Source: Fasciola hepatica (taxonomy: Eukaryota; Platyhelminthes; Trematoda; Plagiorchiida; Fasciolidae). From it: a stretch of 64,000 bases of DNA. The notes below the pieces were generated by a model. That model had not been told where the DNA came from, did not search any database, and saw only the letters and a program-made list of their open reading frames with translations. The DNA lies in the NCBI GenBank assembly GCA_948099385.1, contig CANUEZ040000020.1, positions 9,689,501-9,753,500 of the forward strand, given 5' to 3'. Shown here piece after piece: positions 11,077 through 22,438 of this stretch (position 1 is the first letter of the stretch; the number at the start of each line of letters is the position of its first letter). Made by a program: the position numbers and the translations under genes.

Positions 11077-14000
11077 TTCTTTATGCCTACTCACTTGTTT
11101 GCTGGCCACTTACTCGCCGGTTAAGGCCGGGTTTTGTGTTTACGCCAGTGCAAACAAGTGCAGTGCCAACGTTGCTTGTTATGATACTAACTACGGACAC
11201 AGTAGTTTAGAAGTGTGATGGATAAATACCTCAAGGTTACTCAAACCTTACAGCTCCCTAAAGTAGACATACCCGATGACCAAGCTTGTGAGAAGGGTCT
11301 AGATCTTTAAATCGTGCGAACACCGGCAGCCTGACAGATGAAATCGAGAAACAATTTTTAGTTTTTCTGTTTTATGCAGTCAAAAAGCAAGTCCCGGATA
11401 GTCACTGTCTTTTGTTTTCACCTCTTTGTATCGATTCCTATTTATCCACATCTGGGAGCATCCCAGACCGCATTCCTCTACTGTTTCCCGATTTCCACAT
11501 ATCCATTCGTGCATATCCTTTTCTCGCTGAAATTTAATACTTTAGAGACCACACTGGCCACTAACCTGGCCTATGCATCCACCTGACTGTCGGCTATTCG
11601 CGCGACCCGACCGATGCTCCATCGGTTACGTACCGAGAACTCCTGATGTCTGGCCACCTGATCGCGGACCATCTGATACCTACCGCCGTTTGGCCCAACC
11701 AAGAAAACCCATGCCCATCCCAACGGTGCGGGGCCCAGTCAGATCCACCGCTCTGACCGGCGCACATCGGGCGTGTAGGCCCTCTGCAACGATGTGCGAA
11801 AGCATCTAGGCTGGCGGACCGCACCTTCTGTCACCGGAAAGTGGTTTTCGGGTTAGGTGTCCAGCGCACGGCCTACCTCACTCACTAGTACCAATTGCGG
11901 ATTGAAAAACTTCTTCTGCATCGCATTGCTGCCACCCGTTGACTCCTCCAACGTTCCTGAACAAGATCTACCATACACCCGGTCAAGTCCCAAGTCAACA
12001 TATGCACGCATATTCGCTCGGCTCAGAAATAGACCTTACTATTTGCCACTACTGACATTTATCTCCATTGGCTTGCCTTCTCTGTATCTGAATTGATCCC
12101 ATGTTTGCCCTCATTCCATCTCTTCCAGTTACCGGATTCTTTACCCCAAAACATGGAGCGGTTTCACTGAACAGATATCTTCGATATGAACTTCACAACT
12201 CTTGATATACTTTTGAAGAGACCAATCATTCACTGGGCAACTTGTTTGTCACCACTTCATTTATCCTAACGAAACCGTCATTTAAAGATTCGCCTCCAGC
12301 CTGCCAACAGTACCACGAAATACGAGATAGTCCTCCATCCAGCGCCTCATCTGCGTAACTTCAGCTCTCCGTTCCATTGTATCTTTACCCTGCATCTCCT
12401 GCTATTCAGTCATTTGCATTTCGTGATGGTTGCATTGGCACTTAAGAATCCACAATCCAGGACATAAACAGTTCCATTACCTCCTTAGCTTTCCATGTCA
12501 GACTCCAGCGTACCCAGATATGCAATCACCTGCGCTTTCAGAGAGCTATTTGTATGAACTTTTATACGATCGAATCAATCCACTATATGCCCACCCTCCG
12601 CATCCAATTTGTTGCCGACTTTAGATGCCCTCAAGCTATTTACCAAGGAACCCAGAAAAATCCGTAATTGTCCCACATTTCCCTCATCTGTGAAAAACTG
12701 CCGCTGTTCCACCAATTTATCATGATCGGCCACCTGCACCACGATCCATTGGGTGCTTTTTCTATATATTTAGCTGGAAATCAATTATCAGTAATTAGGA
12801 TTGCTGCTATTCGTTTTGGTTCCTCCCCCCAAGTCTCAGGTTGAACCTTCCTTAGAGTGCCCAGTTGCGCAACTATCTGCGCCTCTTGAGGGTTCCAGCG
12901 ATGTACTACTTCCCGTCTATTCCGTCGGATATCGAACATATGTAGCACTATTATGTCCACTTCGTTGTAAATTTGTGTTCCTCATCTGTCAGTTCTGGAT
13001 TCATCTCCGATAAACCAATAGCTGAACACCATTCCACCCGCGCATTGCTAAAGCCATTTTCTCCATCAGTGCTCCAAGACTGGGCACGTATGCCGAAGAC
13101 CACTTCGAAAGCAATTTCTCTAGACCTTCGCTGGAAATGAACTATACGTATGCCAAATTAATGACCTTCCGGTTGTTGACCATAAGTCTCATGTCAGACT
13201 TTCAGCAGCATATCCCTTTTAGCGATAGTCAACATGTTTTTAAAGTATCATTTATGCGCCACCCCCAAAAGACATCATAAGGTCATCATATATAAACTCC
13301 TCCGTCTACCCTGTTGTCAACTTGTGTTCACTAATTAACCTGAAACGAACCCTGCATTCGAATCGTGTTTCACTCACCTGCCAACTTTCCTCACTCCGCC
13401 TCACCAAAACTCCAGGGTCGGGTGTCTACGTAAACCCATTTATGAGAGCATCTTCTACAACCTCTTGATGAATAGTAGGTACGAATTCAGGGGTAAATCG
13501 GACTCTGTTTCTTTTACGCAATACCCCTCCTCAGAGACCGCATCAGAACTCCTTCGGTATTATACTTCTGCTATTTTCCGGGTCATTTCAGCAAATGGTC
13601 CAAGTGCATGTCCGTCATCACCAAGAATCTTCCAATTTTTCGCCTGTGCTTCTTCAAAGGTTTTTGTCAGTCTACTCACCACTGCGACTTCACATCTATG
13701 CTGTGCGAAATACTGCGCGTTTTTACTCCACCTCCGCTTTACTCAATTACATATCTCGACCAAGCCGCCTATTTCACTCACTACTTGGCGATGGGAAGCT
13801 TCCAATCACCTGGGGAGTGTTGGTGTAAAGCAACACAGAGGTTGGGACATGGATGGGAAAATGATGAAATTCACTTTATAATGCCGTTTACTGTGGGAAC
13901 CTATATTTCTTTTTATTGCAAAATGTCTGCCGGTTCTGCAGCCTTCCTCTGTGATTTACTTAATGTTTCCAATTAATTTGTTTTGGTGGGTTTTGACTGG

Positions 14001-15119
14001 CCCATCGGTCATACATAAACTTTCGCTAGCCGCAGTTCCGTCAGCCTGCTGACACGTGCTACGCTGTTTGCTGAGCCGTCGAGAGATGGTGTGCTTACCC
14101 GCAGCTCATGCGGAAAAAGGGAGCCGTCGATGGACTTGGGCGAGGGTATTTATTAAGACCATTGTACAACTTGTGGACGACGGACACAATTTCATTGAGC
14201 AGCATTTCACAGCAAGAACTACCGTCGTGTTCATCGCACTGCCGGAACAAGTGAAAGCACTCCAAGGCCTTTTTCGAGGCCAGGCCATACTGATTGCCAC
14301 CGTTTTTCTTGCTTTTTTACAAGTGCGGTAAAAGTTGGAATACGAGTCTCATTTTGTATGCGCAACTAAGTGATGGGACTCAAATGGTGGTAATTCAATG
14401 ATTAGGGTCGAAAAAATGGAGAATACTATGCCGGTATTTTAAGCGACTAAACGAAATTATAGTTATTGGTATGGTAAGGATTTTTCTCAATGAGTATCTT
14501 TGCATGAGAACAGTGAGTAGAATATGTCATCCATTCCAACGGTATGAACTAGAGCTATCTATAACTTGGTATTTTAGGGTTTTTCAATGTATTAAACATC
14601 TATTATCTATTACCAGAGTACCAATGTAAATATAATGCACCAAGTATTTCTCTTTCTAATGAACGATGACATCATTTTGCAGACAATTTCTCCACTTTCC
14701 TAAATTACAAGCCAAAGCAATACTGGAAGTTGTAAACTTTATTTTACTAGCACTGAAAAGGAACAACGCGTGAAAAAACTTCTAACCATCAACTAAAACA
14801 TAACCTCCATAACCAGAATACACCATGTGGATGAGTTCCACGTCACTGGATTGCCCATTCAAATCGGCCACGTACGGCGTACACCATAACCTTCTTAGAA
14901 ACGGCGATTGTTCAAGTTTTTCCCTCGGACTGGTTGGAAGCTACCCCAGGTGACGTGTCCACCTGACCTTGAATTCAAATTTTCCGGACATTAATTCATG
15001 CGACCACCAAAGCCCAAACACCGTTTTGTGCTGCATATATCCAAAAGAATAACCAAGGATCATTTGTGACCTCTCTTGTGCCGCATGATCATGCAGTCAG
15101 GCGTGCTCCCGGTGCTCCC
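11077..15119 (+). repeat. LINE-A 3' block, pyrimidine-rich, non-coding
   Basis: From about 11374 to 13890 the strand is strikingly rich in C and T, which produces many short chance open frames. A better preserved GC-rich module at 11585-11903 matches the reverse complement of 25888-26210 in LINE-D; AGATCCACCGCTCTG and GGTGTCCAGCGCACGG are exact or nearly so. 13900-15060 is mixed in composition and holds an open frame at 14056-14331 with no family I know. The block ends in the LINE tail signature. By position and by match to LINE-D it is best read as a long 3' untranslated region, possibly with an inserted segment. Confidence 0.6.
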
Positions 15120-15150
15120 GAAAAAAAACTATATTACTGTTGTTATTAAG

Positions 15151-16399
15151 TCGCAGTGCGCGAGACAATATAAGGTTGGATCTTGGGGCCGTTGTCAAGT
15201 CGTCTAAAAAACTCTGTTCCTTCCATCAACACTCGTGAAACGAACAACGTGATTTCACTCGCTTTGTCTACCTTTACCGAAGTTCCGGTTTCTTGTTCTA
15301 CTGCACTACACCATTGTCACAAGTCGGACCCTGATCGACGCCTTCAGCTTCAGTTGCTGAGCTTTAAACCTGCTGTGACTGTCTTCGGTAACCTCACCTC
15401 CTGTTTCTAATCAAGCTACAATTGCCGATTTATTGTTTAATTTTGAAGCGCAAGTGCCCAAAAGGGACAGTGTTGAGGTTTAGTTATTGCAAAGTTGCCT
15501 AACGTGTAGTGTATAGTTCCGTGGCTATTTGGAACGGATGTTGTTTTGAATTATGTCCAAAAAGGTCTCCACGCGTCGATCAAACCTCCGACTGCCCGGG
15601 TTTCACAGTATTATCAGGGAGCCTAAGTAGCTTTTTTCCTCTTTCATCTAGGCCTGTTCCCTCCCCCCCGACGTATTGGTTCTTGCTGCACTGCGTTATT
15701 AGACTGTCTCCTTTCCTCCTAATAAAGATCATTTTGTACTTCACTATATTGCTGTTTCTGGCGGAGACAGCAGTAGGTTCTGGCTCTGAATCCATAATAT
15801 TATTTTGCGGTTGCTTTTTCGAGTACGATCCGACACTTTCCTTGTCCTCGGCTTCAATGAAATACTTAATTACTTCGAGAACTTTGAAGCTGTGGCACCG
15901 TGGGAATTTCTGGGGCACACAGTGCAAGAAAGTGGAGGTTTATAAGCTCCGACCATAATTCCTGTAGCTTGACCTGTTCTCATAAGTACGTGTTAAACGA
16001 AGCAGGAATCTGTTGGTCTACACTCGAGAAATCTACCCTGTATGAGCAGTTTCCCGAGCCTTTGGCCACGAGAGGAAGCTGATGGAAATTTGAGCTTGAC
16101 TGACAACGAGATCGTTCTTCATTTGTAAAGGTATTGGTTCCAGACCTCCTGTGTACGAGTGATGGGCACTTTAGTGTATTCGTCGCTAATTCCGTCCCGC
16201 AGAAGAATCTGGACGAATGTCAGTAGAGGCGATCACGTCTCTCACGTCAATAATCCAGTCGCGACCACCTCCTACGAAAGAGAACGGAAGTCAAACGGTT
16301 AAAGCAGTAGCACCTGTGTGGAGCTAGTATAAACAATCATGGATGAATACACGAGCACCAAATTAGAAAGCAAGTCAAAGATGACGATTATCTCGCAGC
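15151..16399 (+). other. Unassigned sequence, possibly 5' part of Pao-2
   Basis: No domain can be named. Open frames at 15183-15410, 15509-15958 (plus) and 15580-15927 (minus) match nothing I know. The stretch lies just upstream of a BEL/Pao reverse transcriptase in the same orientation, so it may hold that copy's decayed gag and protease. That is inference from position only. Confidence 0.3.
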
Positions 16400-17285
16400 T
16401 TGACGGCACTGCCACTGTCGTTAACCTCCTGGTTGAGCCGGCGGAAAGAGAAAAGGCTTAACACCATCTCTAGCTCCGGAGAAAGAATATGGTGCTTGCC
16501 GCGTCACCCAGTTTTCAATCATGAGGGGCCCGAAAAGCTCAGTGTTTTTTCGGCTGGCCAGCTAAGTCCCATTGAAAGTCATCTAAAGATTGTCAGTTGC
16601 AAGGGTCAGAATGGGCAACCTCACTGACTGAGGTTTTGTCTCCGTTCAGGCCAGGTAAAGTGGCAATGTCGGCCGATATGAGAGAGATGATTTGGAGACG
16701 AAGGTACCCGAGAAGTCCGAAAGTGTATTACGGTCATTTGGGTGGGACTTAAACGATATGGAAAGACCTGTGTTAGGCTACAGGATGATCGTTCATCCGT
16801 TTGGGGCGATATTATCGCTAGTCTGTGCCAGCTATGCCCTAGGGGAAACCACAGAGGGGTACGTAGCTTTGGTTAGCCGGGAAGTAAGAAGTGTTGCAAG
16901 CAACAACTTTTAAGTTAACGGTTATCTTGGGTTGTTTGGTGGCCCCTCCACTGCCATAAGCCATCTGGCTGAGTCGACGATAATACTAAGGAGTAAGTCC
17001 CAGCTCAAGAAGTCGGCATTAAAGACCACGAGGGTGCTTGCGGCTATTTCAGACAAAGGGGGAAGCAGAAAAGCTTCGAGGGGTCAAAAGATCACCACCC
17101 GCAGTGGAAAGCCTCCCAGGGACGAGGTGAAATGCTGAGACTGATGAGTATGTTTTCGAGCTGGATAATCCTTATTATCCAGTTGAGTGCACAGAAATTC
17201 TGCCATTCATCCCCAGTTTGCGCCATCCACCTGGGTTATTCTCTCCTTGGTTGCTTCTTTAAAAATCTCTACTGCTGAAGGTTAG
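16400..17285 (+). pseudogene. BEL/Pao reverse transcriptase fragment (Pao-2)
   Basis: Frames give RIWCLPRHPVFNHEGPEKL (about 16483-16540, the YLPHHPVxxPxKPxKxR motif). VPEKSESVLRSFGWDLND then GYRMIVHPFGAILSLVCASYALG (16701-16850) is the RT palm with the HxFGAxSSPxCAxYAL signature. TTRVLAAISDKG (about 17020) follows. In a shifted frame SLPGTRWNAETDEYVFEL (about 17108-17165) matches the xALGVxWDVExDxFxF segment after RT. Frameshifts separate the pieces. It differs clearly in sequence from Pao-1, so it is a separate insertion. It breaks off before RNase H, about 100 bases before the 910-bp repeat at 17392. Confidence 0.8.
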
Positions 17286-17391
17286 TGAAAGGAAAGTTGA
17301 TTCAGACCAAAAGCTTAGACCTAGAGACGCACTAGACAGGGAAAGCCTCCTGCTCACCCCCAATGAATTGGGAGTATAGGATCCCCGAGAT

Positions 17392-18301
17392 ACTGCCTAT
17401 GAGCGACATAAAATAAATTGGGGGTCTGCACATATTCTTACCACGTCGTTTCGTGAGCTGTTATCGGCCCACTTTTTACTGAGTTCTCCAGGGTAATCGT
17501 TTACAAAACACCTCTTCAGGAGATTCTTATAGCTCAGAATAAATTGAACATTTTCTGAGCAATAAAACCCTAATTTAGCAGCTGACCTGCAACTCCACTT
17601 CCATAAGACTTCCTCGTCATATCTCGCCTTCTTTGACCACCAGTCGCCTTATTCACTGAGTGGCCAAATACACACAACATAGAAGCTCTAAAAATCTTTG
17701 ACTTCCCATCTCCTTGGTAATCTAATCGGAACCACCAGTCCGTAAGTACAGTGAAATTAGTAACAAATACATTGCGCTTAAGCAAAACTTACCGTACCTA
17801 GAAAAGCAGTTGCATTTCGTGCGTGAAGTTTAGACCATGTTGTTTCCACCTGCAAATATCGTGGATTCTTCAAAACATCAGAACTCTGCAAGTCTACCAC
17901 GGGTTAATGGCTTCCTGGACTCAAATGCGTCCAAAGCCCAACGAAGGTAAAATATTCCAAAAGCGCCGTAGTTTTAAACATTCCAGACAGTCTTCTCCTA
18001 TCCTCGATCAAACGGTCATTGCTCATGGCCCGCGGTACATCTCAACACGTGCGCTACCGCAAAAGGCTCAAAAAATGTCACGGCGGAACAAGTGCCGGCC
18101 ACCGTTTCATTTTCGGAAGGAAGACGTTGCCATGGAATTCGTTGAAAAGAGGATCCATCGCATGATCCACTCCAGCTCAATGTATAAAAAACACCGCTGA
18201 CAAGACTTCGCTGCAGAGGGAGGGCCTCCCATCGACTGCCGGGAAAGAAGTATTGCCCCTATCCACTGATCCTGTGCCACCCAATCCCCTGAAAAGCCTC
18301 C
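17392..18301. repeat. 910-bp near-perfect direct repeat, copy 2
   Basis: This is the second copy of the repeat at 1-910. Its left flank ends in a truncated BEL/Pao reverse transcriptase. Its right flank becomes LINE-E sequence immediately after 18301. Because the window starts at the corresponding base of copy 1, similarity to the left of 17392 cannot be tested here. No target-site duplication can be assigned from what is visible. Confidence 0.97.
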
Positions 18302-20690
18302 GCCATCGATTCCCCTTCACCACTCCTGATGACCTGTGGAATAGCGTGAAAGTGGACCTCGATCTATTTCGCTCCGCTGAAGCACCACAACGTCTCCCTA
18401 GACTGCTCCATGTTGCACCCCGGTCTCCATCACTGCCTGCCCACTGGCGGGTAGCGCAGCCCCCAGTCAGTCAGCAACCCTTCAAGTCCCGGTCTCTCTG
18501 CCAAATTGGCTGCCAAATTGCCAGATTCCGGGGTACCACCCAGCCAGCAACTACTTTGCTTCCTATGTTCCGATCATAATCTCTTCGCCTTCACCTGTTG
18601 CTTTGAACGGCCAGTGCTTTCCGCGCGGTGACATCGCTCTCCCAGCTTAGTTGATAACCGACCTATAATCTCTCGCGCTCCAGCCAACATGCCTATTACC
18701 CATCCATGTTTTTCATCACGAGGTGGAGTGGCTCACCTTGGCACTAGCCCGCCGGCGCATCTATTCGGTTCCCCAAAAATCCAATTACCCAACGGCTACA
18801 TGTCACATCCATCAGCTCAGACGCCAAGATCTTCACGCCTACAGACGCAGTACCACGCCACTATTTTACTACCAAGTTTACCCTTTCCTTCTTTAGCCTC
18901 ATACCCAAATCATTTAGCAAAAACCGCCAGCATATTTGCAACCGGGATCATAACAGGAGGGCCGCGGCTGACCCCCTTCAGCCTCACAGCATTCCAGCAA
19001 TACCTATCCACAACTTCATTTTCCTTTGCCCTCTCATCACTCGACATAGCAGTATTCTACTCTGATCCCACTGCGCATTATGCAAACTGGCTCTTCACAC
19101 CAAAGCCTCCTTCATCATCAGTACTTTTGCGGCCATTCAACCTCCTCACATTCACTCCGATCAACCTTGTCGCAAGTCTTCCGCTTCAACCAGCTCCACC
19201 CATATCATTGCGTTCGTCTCATCCCAATCCCCCTTAAGCTGCCTTTCGTCGCCCTCTTTACAAGGCCGCTATCAAAGCCAGGGTTGCTCAGCCGCCATGG
19301 TCCTCTATCTTCTGCCTGATAAAGCAAGCTTTTACACACCAACAGATAACTCTTTATTGTCCAATATAACTTAAGTTGACCCAGATATTATCCTAGTGGC
19401 CGAAACTTGGCTCTGCGAGCGCTCGTCTGCCAGTGACAATGCCGTCTCTGGCCATCAAACCTTCTCTAGTCCAAGGCTTTCTAGAGGAGGTGGTGGGTGC
19501 CTGGCAAACTTTCGGTGCTCAATTCACACACTCGCTAAACTCCGTTCAACCCCTGACTGGTTCGTGAAATCTGCATGGCTGTCTTTGGGTTGGAATAACA
19601 GAAGCTGCCTACTGGGTTGCGTATGTCGTCCTCCTGGCACTGGCCCACATACTATCAATGCTATCATCGATGTCCTAAACCCTGCTACTAACCGCACCTC
19701 CAGTTACTGAATCAGTGCTGGGGATTTCAATTTCCCAAGCATCCGCTGGCCGTCACACTCCGGCTGTTCTCATTTATTAAACTTCACCTTTTGTATCCGC
19801 CTGTGTCCATGGTGCCAAACGGTCAGACCTGCTACAAGAGGCAACGAAGCCCTCGAACTAATTTTCACCCTTGGCCTAACAGCATCTAAGACTCAGATAC
19901 TACACAGCTCCCTTGTTAGTAACCATGAAATGGTGCTTTGCAAGCAGCTGGGCTCTTCTGATGTCCTAGCTACTCAGGTGTCCTCCATATCTTTCCGAAT
20001 CACAAACTGGCGTCCAGTTTCTTCATTTATTCGTTCGTCAGACTGGAATACTTTTTTTGTGGCTGCTGACCCTCAGTTAGCCGTTGGCTGTCCGTATACC
20101 ATCCCTCTTTAGTGTTTGTCCAAGCTTGCATCTACTTTTGCCACGACGCCCGACCGTCACCTAGAAAATCGAAAAAGAGCCCAAGATCATAGTATTGCGT
20201 AGCAGTTATTCTCAGTCCGGGGAATTACATATATCTATTCGCCTGGAATCATCGTCACAGAGGTTTAACCACTCTAAGGACTGGCGGCTCATCCGTCCGG
20301 AAAAAGCCGCCTTTAACCACCCAGTAAAGTTTTGAAGCCTGTCAAGGTTGTTAAGCCCATGGTCTGGGCGCAATTCACGCACTAGCCCCAAAGCCATAAT
20401 CTACAACTCCAAACCCGGAAGTTCACCTGAAACTGTATCAAAAGCATCTAAAGCTAATTTTGCATCCTGTCTACTGCCCCAATGCAGCCTTCCCGCCCCT
20501 TTCCCTTCCACAGTTAACCAAAGCCGCGCTGTCTAGCAACTATTTTGACGCTAGAAGCATCCACAAGATGGCTGACTTGAATAGGTCATCTTCTCCACCT
20601 AGCCTCGAAGTACTCCACCCTGCTCCGTTTCATTTTAGTGAGCCTGATCCCCGCTTTCTTCTTCTGAATCTATACTGGTTTTGCCTGGAC
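18302..20690 (+). mobile_element. LINE-E: CR1-like LINE fragment (linker, endonuclease, start of RT region)
   Basis: It starts exactly where the 910-bp repeat ends. 18302-19370 is Pro/Ser/Thr-rich and includes an open frame of 182 codons at 18689-19237. It resembles in character the ORF1-ORF2 linker of LINE-A and LINE-D. An endonuclease follows at 19375-20100. 20100-20690 is decayed sequence that would precede reverse transcriptase. It stops at a tail-to-tail junction with LINE-B near 20690-20735. It has no RT palm, so both ends are truncated. Confidence 0.65.
19375..20112 (+). pseudogene. LINE-E ORF2 endonuclease remnant
   Basis: Frame 19396-19710, extended upstream, reads PDIILVAETWLCERSSASDN, then GGGGCLANF and GCVCRPPGTGP (RxxGGGVxxF and GxxYRPP in LINE endonucleases). 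Past a stop, ISAGDFNFPSIRW (19710-19750) is the GDFNxPxIxW catalytic motif. SNHEMVLCKQ near 19918 stands for the terminal S-D-H segment, with N replacing D. The enzyme would nick target DNA. At least one stop, and the loss of most of ORF2, make it inactive. Confidence 0.8.
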
Positions 20691-20734
20691 GATAGCCGGA
20701 TGAAACCTTCCTACGTTAGCGGGTGCAGATAAAG

Positions 20735-21130
20735 ATGGCCAAGGTACCTTAGGTGGGTTAAAGTCACCCGCTATAATCTTTACATTTGGGGGCTGTATGT
20801 GGGGCTCTCAGATGCTTAAATCAGATGAGGGAGTCCAGAAAACCCTTTGCTTGGTGAGTGGTAAACCCATCCAAAATAATGTTGCGAGCCCAGAGCGTGG
20901 GTGATGAGCAGAAGTGAGTCGAGAAAGGAGTCAAGTGGAGGACCCAGAATATTTGTTCTGTCATAAGTCAGCTTGACCTATTCCAAACAATCTCCGCCGT
21001 GCCGGATTTTCCTTTTTAATCTGATGACACTATAGTCTACAAAAGAAACCTGGTTATTTGGTGTGTTCTCGGTTAATCACTTTCCAGTGCTCACGAGGTT
21101 ATCATAATTAGAACTAGTTGCCGGACATGG
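20735..21130 (-). pseudogene. LINE-B endonuclease N-terminal fragment
   Basis: On the minus strand the sequence reads NYDNLVSTGK, then RKIRHGGD, then GWVYHSPSKG, and finally IIAGDFNPPKVPWPSL (about 20740-20795). These are the opening, GGG, YRSP and GDFN motifs of a CR1-like endonuclease. LINE-D has the same GDFNPPQICWP form. The domain is cut off soon after GDFN, where LINE-E sequence begins in the opposite orientation. Confidence 0.65.
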
Positions 21131-22438
21131 CAAGTGCCAAATTTTGTTCTCGATGGGTCGGCCATTAAAAGGAACAAGCAAATTACTGTTGTTAGTATTT
21201 ATCTTCGGAGAATGCGGTTCAAATAGTAGGATGTGTAGTGCAAAAGAGTCTAGATTTGTGGTCTAACAAGAAGGCCCATAAGCAGGTGGCAAACCAGCAC
21301 CGAGAATAAGAGGGTTCTCTCCGTGAGCTGTTTGGTGATACGGTGCTCGTGGGAAACTGGAAGAGCTGTTGATGCCTCTTTGTCGGGATGCTTCAAATTG
21401 CAGTGTAGATTAAACATTCAAGATGTGAGGGGTAGTTAGAACTTTCGGGTTATTGACTTTTCTATTTGTCCAAGTTGGGTTAAAGACGCGAGATTCCAAA
21501 TCCTCGCAGTCCCCCAGCAGCCCGGTTTGGGATACAGATTTTAACACCAAGGTCGATGTAGGGAATGGGCCACCGGCATTGCTGACGCGCGGAGTTGTCA
21601 AAGGTGGAGCACAAACGTTTGTGAGATGTGCCTAAGGAATAAAGGTCGTTGTTTGTAGAGCTACTATCATGGGGATTTAGAGGACTTGCGCATCAGAGAG
21701 AGGGTCTAAGGAATGGAGGAGGGGTGCCATACATTGTCCTGAGTTGATTTGATAGTAGATGATACGGCAGAAGCTCTAATATGAAAGGGGCTTGTCGGGT
21801 CATAAGGGTTAGAGGTTTGCTGTTCAGATGGTGCTCAGGCTAGGTGTCCATGCCGGAACTGTAGGACTCGAAGCCTGCTCTGACTTCACGGCTGGCATCG
21901 AAGTAGTGAGGTTCGTGAAGTTGAGTGATGACTCGGTAACTGTCTTGAGCGAGGGATGGCAGCCATCGGTAGTGGCTAGCGGGGTTGGTCGGTCGCCTGC
22001 TTGGCGAAAGGTGCTGACCGGGCTTGGTAGCCATAGTTCCGGGTATTTGTAGTGGATGTATCGTCGCGGTCCTAGCACGAGGGCTTCAGGAGGACGTACT
22101 GCGCTGTGAATACGATGTTACTGGCAGGTAATTTGTCTCGTAACTAAACGGGGAAGGAATGCAGGGTTAATTTGTGAAATACCCTAAAAATGGAAGATTA
22201 CGGGCTTGATGGGGTTGGCTCTTGATTTTTATTCTAGAGGACGTAGAAGTTTGAAGAGCTAGGTCCCGAAGATTTCCCGGTGGTTGCGTTGGTGACACAG
22301 CGTGATATATCTGAGTCTGCAGTCGCTGATGGCACCATAAGAACCGATGGTAATGCTGCCGCATTTATACCACAGATTTACTGTCCAGGGTTTTTGCCAC
22401 AGTTGACCGGCCCCAATGGGTTTTACAGGATCTTCTCT

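Larger units (their letters stand above)
6430..15150 (+). mobile_element. LINE-A: CR1-like non-LTR retrotransposon, near full length, decayed
   Basis: The order is 5' leader (6430-6760), ORF1 (to about 7524), linker, endonuclease, reverse transcriptase (to 11076), then a long 3' non-coding block ending in a poly-ATT-like tail at 15120-15150. The 5' part is collinear with the reverse complement of LINE-B. For example, AGCAGCCCAATGAAAC and CACATCAACC-TCGATCGAT occur in both. The terminal signature GGTGCTCCCGAAAAAAAACTA followed by TATTACTGTTGTTATTAA matches the ends of LINE-D and LINE-C. About 1.2 kb (13900-15060) lacks a clear counterpart in LINE-D and may be a later insertion. The copy lies beyond the end of Pao-1 pol in the same orientation and interrupts or replaces that element's 3' end. 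Confidence 0.75.

Noticed and set aside
15580..15927. 115-codon minus-strand frame
   Set aside because: It overlaps a plus-strand frame of similar length, has no recognisable motif, and sits between plus-strand element remnants.
1..18301. The 910-bp repeats as the two LTRs of Pao-1
   Set aside because: The divergence of Pao-1 coding sequence is far too high for one mismatch between LTRs. Another Pao copy (Pao-2) is the neighbour of the right repeat, and the repeat is not found after the end of Pao-1 pol at 6173. No TG...CA ends are visible.
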